A stretch of 64,000 bases of DNA. Origin: Lineus longissimus (lineage: Eukaryota; Nemertea; Pilidiophora; Heteronemertea; Lineidae). A program made the translations under genes and the position numbers. The stretch is taken from assembly GCF_910592395.1 (NCBI RefSeq), contig NC_088324.1:3164001-3228000 (forward strand), read 5' to 3'. Positions 44,701 to 56,700 of the stretch are shown one piece after another (within the stretch, counting starts at the first letter, position 1; every line of letters starts with the position of its first letter). The notes under the pieces are model-generated. The model saw only the letters and a program-made list of their open reading frames with translations. It had not been told where the DNA came from and searched no databases.

Positions 44701-47700
44701 CTTACACCTATCAGTGGTGTTAGATAATGGTTAATAGCCCCGGCGACAGGTGCGCTGTAGGTAGGGAGCTCTCCTGTGTTTCTTTCCCGTTGGAGGGGAA
44801 TTTCGCATGCGCAATACCGAGGCAACTACACCGCGCCATCTGTCGCCGGATCGTAGAACTTGCAATTGCCGTGTCTATTCAGATTCCACCTATCAAAAAA
44901 CCTGTGTTGAACACAGGTCTAAATTAGCCCCCGATTAGCCCCATCGAGCTCGATAGGGCTAATAGACACGGGGATTTGACACACGGGTCTATTTAGACAC
45001 GGCAATTCACAGGTGTAAGCGCAAAAGACACAGGGATTTGATAGGTGGAAGTACGACTTATGTAATGGACAGGGTGTCTGCTGATCGAGATTCCTCCATA
45101 ACTGCGCCTAGGCTGTGCTTGAACAACAGATAGTGTGGAGTACTCACTTTGTAATTGGTGCCCAGTCAGTCTGACTTGGTGACTTGGCTGGGGACGTACC
45201 GCGAGGGTCAATCTGAAACAAACAAATAGAAACTTTAACCCTTTCAGTACGTCTGATACGGGAGCCATATAAAAAAACACCATCGCTTTTTACGTGTGGC
45301 ACGGCTCCCGTGGCATGCAGTTAACCGGAAATTACTATATAATCTTCAGTGCTTCCATCTACAAACTGTTTTTAGAACTAAATCTCTCTTCTGCGGCATC
45401 TGAATGAGACCGGCCTCGTGTTTCTATACAATAGGTTTACATACAGTACCCTTTCAAAAAAAGGTCAAAAATTAGCCTAAAATAGGCTCAGTATGTGGCT
45501 GCAAAAGCATTGAGTACTTAAAGGGTTAATCACAGAGGTTTGATGAGAACTCATCCATTTGGTTGTGCCATTGTCCTCAAAAGACCAATTCGGGATGATT
45601 GAAAATTATGATCAAAAGCAACAGAAAATGTTCAACACACAGTAAATTTAAGGACAATTCGTTATTGGTTTTCATCACTCTATTCTATGACAAATATTGA
45701 GCTAAAGGGAGATACAATGCTGGTATTTATGATGATAATGATGCTGATGATGATGATGATAATGATGATGATAACAAATGTTCTGCTAAGCATACATGTA
45801 TTGTTAAAGGAACTAGAAGTAGTTCGATACATTTTCACAACTTGAAATATTTTGTTCTACCATTCAAAATTGGTAGAAAACCCAATATTCTGTATTTTAC
45901 TTTTTCAGTCTACATAATTTCTTTCAGTCTTTCCAATCGAAATTTTCATGATTTATCATATCAACAAATACAAAGAATACCTACTTTGGTGAGAAACTTG
46001 AGAGCAATATTGAGAGATGACAGGATTGTGCCGTAAGAGAGAGGTCCATCCGTATCCAATGATGGGCTACTGAAGCTGAGGGTCAACAATGGCTCATACT
46101 CGCTGATGTCCATGCTCTGAAGGAGAGAAGACTCGATTATGAATGGTAGATAAGCAAACAAGAATCCATTTTATGAGAAAACGACATTTGTTTGCAATTT
46201 CATTTCACATCGTACATGAAGCAGTTGAACAAAATGCTATATTCAGTCTGAATATTCAGAGTCAAGAGTATAGAAAAAATTCACTTTGCAAAAATCAGCC
46301 TACTCATCAACAAGAAAGAGCTAATTGAAGTGATATACTGACAAGTGTTCCTACATGAAGCCTTTTATATTTGTTTCCAATTCAGTGCCATTTTTTTGGT
46401 AAAATGGACAACAGTAAACACAGAACTATTTCTTGCCATTTCGCAGTTAACTCTTTCAGTGCCAACCTTGCATAAGCCTATAAACCGCCCTGTGCCAGGT
46501 TTGCAAGGATTTTTCAGGATTTTTCATTGTTGAAATGCTAAATAAGCAAAATAAAACCTTTGTATTATACCTATTTTGTAGCTCTTTATTCACTCTTTCA
46601 TTTCAAACATCAATGGTACCTTTTTACTGAGTGGTAGATAGTGAAACTTTCCCCTGGACATAAGGGTATTTTGCATTTGGTGCCGTAGCTCCACGTGTCG
46701 GCAATTTCGACAACTTTATCAGCACCAAGCCGCCCCTTCCCGGGCTCAGCCATGCTCATTCTGCACACATGTGACATCACAAACAGGTGCATAGATCGTT
46801 TGCTAGTCGTAGGAGTGTGCATAGTGTCTCTATCTTACGTTATCTTCAAGAAATATGTCAAAACGCCGAACAACAGTTTTGGCACTCAAAAGGTTAAGTG
46901 AAACTGAAACTTTTGCCGACTTTAAATTAACATTTTGACATGTAAGAGTGATTTCAAACTAGATTGTCTTTTTTGGGTGCAGGTTGTTCTTGATAATGAC
47001 TGATAATGATATGGTGGGCAGTCACTGGATTCATATGATAAATCAGGTGTTTTTTAGTAGTCCATATCTGCGGTTGGATTTTATGCCACTCACAATAACA
47101 ACAGATTTTCAATGCAGACTAGCACTCTTTGTATCGCTTATCCCAACAATGAATATTGCATGTCATTGGGCGATATGAATAAAGACTAGCAAATGCTTTT
47201 ACTTCAATTTTGTACAGAAAGGCCTAGTGTAAATGTACGTGGAGTTTTAGATAAAAGCATTTGGTAGTCTTTATTCATATCACCCATTGTCTTTGTAACA
47301 CTTAATTAGATATTCCTACCCTTTATGCTCCTCTTAGCAAGACTCTTAGTATTGTATATTTAGCAACAAGAACCAGCTAGGGCCAATGTATCAATATCAA
47401 AACTCAAACCTGATCTAGTAATATTTCACAAAGGTCCGGTGATAGTTTTCTATAAATCGACATTCCCTGAGCGAGGATGTTCATGAGGCGGTTGACCACG
47501 CTGATGAGTTGCGGCGAATAGTGATCAACGTCCTCCGTCGATGATTGGTGCTGTAGTCGGCTGCTGAGGGGTGCCATCGACAACCGATCCTGTCCGGAAG
47601 AACGACTTGTTTCTTTACCATACTGCCGCTAGAAAGAGACATTGAAAATCTAATAAGAGAAATTACATTTCAGAGTAAAATTTTTAGCAATCATTCCGGT

Positions 47701-50700
47701 AGTGCAAGATAGAGACATTGGCCCAAAGTTGAGTGAAATTGTCCAATACATTGTTGTACCATAAAATGGGGTGACATTGGCCAACAGAGAGGTGATAAGG
47801 TCCTATTCATTCCGGTATCGGAAGATATGGTGACATTGGCCCAAAGTGGGGTAAAATTATCCTTACATTCATGTACTGTAAAATGGGGTGACATTGGCCC
47901 AAAGTGGGGTAAAATTATCCTTACATTCCTGTACTGTAAAATGGGGTGACATTGGCCCAAAGTGAGGTAAAATTATCCTTACATTCCTGTACTGTAAAAT
48001 GGGGTGACATTGGCCCAAAGTGAGGTAAAATTATCCTTACATTCCTGTACTGTAAGATGGGGTGACATTGGCCCAAAGTGGGGTAAAATTATCCTTACAT
48101 TCCTGTACTGTAAGATGGGATGACATTGGCCCAAAGTGGGGTACAATCATCCTTACATTCCTGTACTGTAAGATGGGGTGACATTGGCCCAAAGTGGGGT
48201 AAAATTATCCTTACATTCCTGTACTGTAAGATGGGGTGACATTGGCCCAAAGTGGGGTAAAATTATCCTTACATTCCTGTAAGATGGGGTGGCATTGGCC
48301 CAAAGTGAGGTACAATTATCCTTACATTCCTGTACTGTAAGAATGGGTGACATTGGGCAAAGTGGGGTAAAATTATCCTTACATTCCTGTACTGTAAGAT
48401 GGGGTGACATTGGCCCAAAGTGGGGTAAAATTATCCTTACATTCCTGTACTGTAAGATGGGGTGACATTGGCCCAAAGTGAGGTACAATTGTCCATTACA
48501 TTCTGGTACCGTAAGATGGGATGCCATTGGCCCAAGGAGGGGTTAAATTGTCCCATAGATTTTCCACCCTTCAGCTTGCACATGTTGAACGATCATGGTA
48601 AATCGTCTATTTAATCGGAATCATTGTGCAAAAATATGTTAAAATATATCTCAATGGGCTGAACTATCATAGTCTGGCCCAAATCAGAATTTGGGAGGTG
48701 GCACAATTTTACCCACAAGGATGAGTTTCACACCTAGTTATCTTATCCACTGAGTTGATGCTATCAAGAGAACCCGTTGGCGCAGTGATTAGATTGCCAA
48801 GCACATATAGTCAGGAGGTCATAAGCTCAGCTCTCGGAAGGCTCAGTTAACGGATGTTCCTTGAGCTACATACTTTCCGTCAATCTTTACTGTACTGCTG
48901 TAATGATCATTAGACAACTTGGTTTCACCCTTCTCTTGTCAATTCCAACTGAATGACATCAAATTAATGATCATGTCCATAATATCTGATGTGGCCTGAA
49001 TATTCAACAAGTCTTAATATCTGTGAAACTAGACTATAAATCAGACCATGTACACATGCTTGTGGATGAACTTCAATTTTGGCGACTTAATTCATTAATA
49101 ATCATTATCTTGACAAAATGAATATTTACCTCTAGAATGTGTTGGAGTAATCTTGGATGAGTGATCATCGATGCAGACGTCTGCATTAGGTTATTCAAAC
49201 TAAGCTGAAAGAAACACCAGTCATCAATACATGCGATAAGCCTACTTGTAGTTGTAAAACAGACAGATAGCGCCGTGCAAAAATAGGACTTGCAACTTCA
49301 TCGACCTCGGACATCTGACCTGTGACATTGTTACATACTGTAACCCAGGAAAATTTGGCGGCAGGTTTTTTTGGCGGATTTGTCAATTTTCAGTCTAAAC
49401 AGTATTATTTGCGCATTTTAAATTTGCGGACTGTGGCCGACCGCAAATCCCGCAAAATTAACATGCATTCGGCAAAAATATAGCCAAGACTACGGAACGT
49501 AACAAAGAAAGTGCAGCGTCAATCTAAACTTTCCTACCCTGTCAAACGCTTAATTGATCGGCTCCCGACCGCATTCTCATTGCCGATCGGCGCAGTGTAG
49601 GTAAACACTGTCTGTATATGTGTGTACGTTTTAGTATTTATACAGTTTATTTTTGCGGATGAGTGCGTCATAGCAAGATCAGATTATATTTGCGGGCAGG
49701 TTAATTTTGCGGATTTGTGCTGACCGCAAATACCGCAAAATTAACCTGCCCGCAAAATTTTCCTGGGTTACAGTATCAAGCACAGGTCCGGGACAAATTG
49801 TCTTACGTTGATGAAATTGTCTTCAACTTGTGTTTATGTAAGTATCGGAATTTATGTTCATTCGTATGTTGGTGGGGACATTGTGACATGACATAATGAC
49901 AGCAAAGTCCCCATGCTTGGAAACTGTTTCATTACAAATCTTCACACAGGGCCACAATAAGACAGTAAGGATCCATTCATCAGCATTTAAATTTTCAAAC
50001 TGCCAATTGAAGAATTTGGCAGTTTGCGTGAATAATAAACTAGATTCCACAGCTATTGTGATCAAAATGTCAGCCTGTGTTGCTGGTCAGGGAATCAGTC
50101 CTGGCACTGCGGTGTGTCTTACCATCATTGCATCCATGACCTGTGGCAGCTGTAACCGCCACTCTCTAATGAAATGAGCCAACTCATAGAGAAGATGAAG
50201 TGTCGCCTCCGCCTCCTGGAGCTGGGGACAAATCAAGGTCACACGCACAGCACCCAGGCACTGAAAGTAAGAACGAACTGGTGACAGAGGCACTGAGAGT
50301 AAGGACAAACTGGTTACACAGGCACTGAAAGTAAGAACGAACTGGTGACAGAGGCACTGAGAGTAAGGACAAACTGGTTACACAGGCACTGAAAGTAAGA
50401 ACGAACTGGTGACAGAGGCACTGAGAGTAAGGACAAACTGGTTACACAGGCACTGAAAGTAAGAACGAACTGCTGTCAGAGGCACTGAGAGTAAGGACAA
50501 ACTGGTTACACAGGCACTGAAAGTAAGAACGAACTGGTGTCAGAGGCACTGAGAGTAAGGACAAACTGGTTACACAGGCACTGAAAGTAAGAACGAACTG
50601 GTGTCAGAGGCACTGAGAGTAAGGACAAACTGGTTACACAGGCACTGAAAGTAAGAACGAACTGGTGTCAGAGGCACTGAGAGTAAGGACAAACTGGTTA

Positions 50701-53700
50701 CACAGGCACTGAAAGTAAGAACGAACTGGTGACAGAGGCACTGAGAGTAAGGACAAACTGGTTACACAGGCACTGAAAGTAAGAACGAACTGGTGACAGA
50801 GGCACTGAGAGTAAGGACAAACTGGTTACACAGGCACTGAAAGTAAAAACTGGTGACAGAGGCACTGAGAGTAAGGACAAACTGGTTACACAGGCACTGA
50901 AAGTAAGAACGAACTGGTGACAGAGGCACTGAGAGTAAGGACAAACTGGTTACACAGGCACTGAAAGTAAGAACGAACTGGTGACAGAGGCACTGAGAGT
51001 AAGGACAAACTGGTTACACAGGCACTGAAAGTAAGAACGAACTGGTTACACAGGCACTGAAAGTAAGGAAAAAACAGCTTACACAGGCCGATGGAAACTA
51101 ACCTGGATCATACGGTCCTGATGAACACCCAAAAAGTCTAGAGCATCCTGCAGGAATGAGAATCGTAGCGTTGACAGCATGCTTGAGACCAGGCTCAAGA
51201 ACTGGCGGTAGATGCCAAGCCATGTAGGTGCCTCCGTCATGGTGCTAGTGACTTCCGTCTTGAAAAGAAGAAAGTTATCCTTAGCAGTTTTGTATGGAGA
51301 AGCATTCTCATACTCACGTGTTAGGTAAGAATATTGGCAGAAACTTTATACATTGCTTGGAACACAAGATAGACAAATGATTCTGTCATTCATAGAATCT
51401 ATGATGGCCCATAGTAGAATCTTCGATGATTATTATAAACCATGTTTTGCATTAGATCTCATGGTTAGATTCTATTATAAGAATTCTGCTGTTCATGTAT
51501 ACTCTATGCTGTGGGTTCTATCATAGTGCGTGGAAGCATCAACATTACCCGAGACAGAATTTTGGAAAATATGAATAAATTTGCCAAGTTCACCTACATG
51601 TATTTGATGGCCTTTATTAGATTCTATGATGGCGAATTTCCATCATAGATCTATGATGAACCAACATGGTCATATCTATTACCATGGGCTCATCATACAT
51701 CTGTGATGAAATCCATTATAGCACTAATATGACGGAGGCCATCATAGAATCACAGAATGATGATTTATCTCTATCATTGATTCTCTAACAGAAACGTCTG
51801 CCTGGGTACAGATTCAAAACCCACTGATTGTCTTGAAACTTTTCTGGCCAACGAAAGGCTTTGATGTGAGACTGAGAGACTGAGAAGCTGGGAACTGTCT
51901 ATAACCTACCTTTTTTGCTCCGATATCAGCCTTATCTGATTGGTAGAACTCCTGCGTATAAAGATGAGTGACTGGTAAACACAGATGCTGGGTGAAGCCA
52001 TTCACCATGATGGCTTCAGCGACCTTGGGGATCCGCGCCAGGGTCTGTAGGAACATGATGACTGATTGCACGTAATGGATGCCTTGTTTTGCCTGGAAAG
52101 GAAAACAATTACCCATTTTAATCACTTTCATAAAGGATCACTCTTATAGGCCTACGACCCTCATATTCATTGTATTTTCTCGTGGTACAAGTAAAGAGAA
52201 ATAACCATTGCAGTAATACAGTTATTATGCAGGAAACTTTGCCGAGACTTGTCTCTTATTGGAAGCCCTTTTTTGCATGAAGAGGAAAACCACTCCCCAT
52301 GATCAATATCAGAAACAGGCGACGATGCCATGTTGTCATTGTTGATCAGAATGAAGATAATTCGGAGAGAGGAAAGTGAAACTAATTTTTTTATTCAACT
52401 TTGATTTCCGTGAGTGGAGCTTGCGACACGACCGTGTCTTCTTCAGGACTGAAGTAGACATGGTAGTGTCGAGAATGAGGCGCATATTTCCAGGCAAAGG
52501 CTTAATCCTTGGCCACCATGCCAAAATCATGATGATGATGAAAAATGGCTCTTTTGTGGTAATCATCGCAGCAACCTGTGATCAATATCAAGCTCAGCAA
52601 TTTGGTTTTACCCACAGACAAGAGATTTTTTTGTTGCACAACTATAGCAGCAGTTATAACCACAGGTAGCAGCAATTAAAATTGCTTGCACGATGCTTTA
52701 GTTTAGGAACATCAATTTACCTTGATCCACATCTGTAGGGAGGAGAGGAGCAGGGGCAGGGTCGCGTGTTCTTGCAGCACCGGGAGCCAGACGTCAGGGT
52801 TGTCTATCGTTAGCAACACCTCATTCAGGAGGCAGATGTTCAAAACCTGAGGCTGCAAGAAACATGATTTAGGATCAGAATAAAGACGATGAACCTTTGT
52901 TGTGGGGGGGAGACAAAGCGGCCAACTAATGCAGTCAGCCTTTGATGTTTCCAGTCAGCCGCGTGATAAAAACAATGGAGCCTAACTCAATAACCGGTGC
53001 AGTTTGCCAAACCAAATGCAAGAGTTGCTCATCTGGAAAGAGGCCAATCAATCAATGAAACGGCCGTATAGATATTTGGTGCTTTGGAATTCATGCTGGT
53101 TAAGAAACATTGTACATGTATAGTATATAGGTCAAACTAAAGTCAGTATGACATGTATTGTATCGTTGCTTGGAGTAAGTACCATAAGTATATCATCAAA
53201 ATCAAGTCACTAATAAACAAGATATTGCACTTTTTGTTGAGTACCAGATCAGATGGAATTCGGTGTCCAAGGTTACATGACGAAGGGAGTCATGTGTACC
53301 AAATTTCAAGTTCATAGCTTTAGTGGTTAAGAAACGTGCCATAGTTACACTCAAATGACCAATTTACGCCATTTGACCTCTGTGACCTAGAAAAGCCAGT
53401 CAAATCAAAAACTCGTATGATATGTGATGTATCTTTGCTAGGAGTTCCTACCATAAAAATGTTATTAAAAACGAATTACTAATGAATGACATATCACACT
53501 TTCTAGGTTTTCACTTTTGGCCCCCTGGTGGCCAAGTCGAGATTCAGTCCGGACTGAAATTCAGGGTCAGAGGTCACCTGACCTAGGGGGTCCTTTGCAC
53601 AAAGTCTCAAGCTCGTTGCCTAAGTGGTTAAGAAACGTGGCACAGTTACGCTCAAATGGCAAATTTACGCAATTTGACCTCTGTGACCTAAATAAATATG

Positions 53701-56700
53701 TCAAATCAATAACCTGTAACATATGTGATGTATCCTTGCTAAGAGTACCTACAATAAATTTTTTACCAAAAACGAGTCAGTAATAAGTGAGATATCACAC
53801 TTTTCAAGTTTTGGGCTTTGGCCCCCTGGCGACCAAGTCAAGAGTCAGACCGGACCGAAATTTAGTGTCCGAGTTCATCTTACCTAGGGGGTCATATGTA
53901 CCAAGTTTAAAGTTCATAGCTTAGGCGGTTAAGAAATGTGCCATAGTTACACACAAACAGCCAATTCACACCATTTGACCTCTGTGACCTTGAAAATTAG
54001 GTCAAATCAAAAACATGTAGGATATGTGATGTATCCTTGCTCTTAGTAACTACCACGAAAATAAAATTTAAAACAAGTTAATAGCCCCAGCGGTTAAGAA
54101 ACGTGCCACTGTTTTTGAAACAGGATACGATGACGACGACGACGGACACATCACTGTTGTATAGACTCCCCTACGGTGAGCCAAAACTGCATTTATAGTG
54201 CATGTCGCTCTAAACGTTCACAGGTGCTTTACATTCCAAAACACAGGACGGCTAAAATTTTGTTTGTTTTTCTTCAGTGTGGGAGTGTTCTTTTCCTGGG
54301 ATTATATCTCCCCCAAGGCTGGGTGATGTAGGCCACTTCAATAAGGCAAGAATTGGGTTAAGTGGCCAAGAGACTATCATAAGCTAATCATGTTTCTCAC
54401 TTCAGTGCTGGGGTGTTTTGCAAGGAGTTCAGATCTAGAACTCCTTCAAAGGACGGAGCAACTTAGGAATGAGTGTTTTGCTCAATGACACAAAAACGAA
54501 ACAGCGGCGATCCTTCCAAGAGTCGAACCCTCAACCTCCTCGCCACTGTCCCCCAAATTACCTTGACTCTCCGATTGACCATCGTCATATTTGATGTCTC
54601 TAATGTCTGCTCAGGTATAAGTTGATGGGTTCGCTGGTGGAGCAAGGGACAGAGTACATTCAGAAGCTCCAACAGCTGCTTCGTATCTACAGCTGAAAAT
54701 AGCAACATGGAATTCAGGGTTGGATTAAAGAATGAAGTTCATTAACCAAGGTGGCTGATTTTGTGGCATCTCAGAGAGCAACGATGTCATTACGTAATAG
54801 AGTGCATGAAGTTTTGGGTTCACAGTCTGATATCAACTATACTTTATCCCGTTCTCTCGCGGCGCCTTTAAGCAGAAGTCAGAAGAGCTGCCCAATCAGC
54901 GCTGCAACCTGAGCAGTCCTGACCGGTGCCCATATTGTATGCCTGGTGGAGAGAGGCGAGTTAGATACAGACACCTGCCTTCAGTCTCATGCTGACTGTG
55001 GAGATTAAACCAGGGATCTCTTAGCCACTTGGTCGAGAGTCTAAGCCACTTCACCACAGCTACTTCCATGAATCACACGAGCACAATTGCATGTTTACCT
55101 GTTCCTATCGTTGATTTTGCTTCTTGCACCAAGAGTATGAGAGAACCAAGCAAGCCAACCTGGACCCCAGGGATCAATGTCTCACTGTTGGCACACGTCA
55201 CACGCAGCACATCTGTCACCTTTTCTAAGACGGCCGAACTTGACTTGACAGATCTGAAAGGAAATGTGACGGGGAATTTATAAAGATAGTCTCGGTCTGG
55301 TGCACAGCAAGCCACCAAAAAATTCCTCCATCTAATCAATCCAGATGAAGAGTTATATGATGTTAGCCATTACTCACCCTATCCATCGCTTCAGAAGTAT
55401 AAAATAAACCTCACTCCCAATGGATGCAAGTTTTAGCCTGAGGTTGTCGATCCTCTGTGTAAGCTGTGCGTGTACACCGTCAAGTATATGACTCATAATC
55501 AGATCTTTATCGTTCCTGCTCAATGACAACACATCACCCTGCAAAGAAGCGGAGAAGTGATTGGTTGGTTGACTTGTTGTTGAAGAAGGATCGTTTGACG
55601 ATCAGGTCCTCCTCCATCAAGTTGCGAGTCTTGCCGCTGCACTTTGTTAAGACTGGCCTCTTTTGCAAAACAACATCACGTGACTTCTCACTCGGAAAGT
55701 TCCGGAAACCTCCTGAAGCACTGCTTATCAGCATCATCACTTTTGACTCCATATCCTCTGGTCAATCAATGACTTTGTTTATTTCCAGTGTCAACAAATG
55801 GACATATGGACAGGGGATCACAGTAAGTTGTAAATAATACGTCCAATGTACCTACGTCACTTGTTGCTCCTGTATACAACTCATTGCATGTTATCAATTG
55901 TACATTTTTCAAAAAAAAAGGACCCAAACGTCGAAATTTTACAATGTTGTAGAGTTGTTTTGTTCCTCAGAATCAAGACTGGTCTATTTGACCTCACTGG
56001 GCCAACCAGTCTTAGTGTGGTGGTAGTCGTGCTGGTCGGTGTTTACCTCAGCAGGAAGCTCAGTCAGGCACCACTGCGATAAACGTTTTACAAAGACACC
56101 ATATTCAAATGTGAAACTAAAGGTGCTTACTCTGAAAGATGCGAGCACAGTGATAAAGCTCTTCCATCCACAGAGGAGGTGAACCAGACTGTTCTCAGCC
56201 AGCTGCTCCTCACTTGGTTCCTCATCCCGCTCAGCCTCGAGCTGCAGCGTATCACGGATATACTGAAACAAAACTGACTATAATAAGACCTCTCTATTAA
56301 GGATACCCTTTGGAAATGACCAGTACTGTCCTCAATAAAGAGGTGTCTTGATTAGTACAGAGGTCAGATCGAATGAAAACAACCAATATGGGCCCGCAAC
56401 TCGTGTCCTCAATAGATCGGTCATTCTTAATAGAGGGGTGTCGTCTTCGCTGACACCGCAGTATCATCTATACAACTTAGCTCAAGTTGGTGGATAGCAG
56501 ACGACATGCCTGGGTCACTATACACCAGTAGAGCCAAGCCAGATCATACCAAACAATACACACAAAGGTTTATTATAGGGACGGCGCAATCGGTCAGCAG
56601 TAATGAAATGGTCCAGGGACCATGTGCTCACCTCGGGTAATGTAATGCATGTCATTTGCAGTGGATATGGCGAGAACAGTTTCTGGCTAGTTTCACCAGT

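Noticed and set aside
47745-48545. CRISPR-like regular repeat array
   Set aside because: There are no unique spacers; units are contiguous, the genome is animal, and the array is intronic.
50123-50222. Alternative shorter exon using CCCCAG|CTCC as acceptor
   Set aside because: The homologous protein has QCL-AVR across the junction, which requires the upstream acceptor at 50,260; the downstream AG also breaks the phase.
50184-50944. Repeated minus-strand frames of SLLSVPLSPV type
   Set aside because: They are the acceptor minisatellite read through; the real coding begins at 50,260 after the acceptor.
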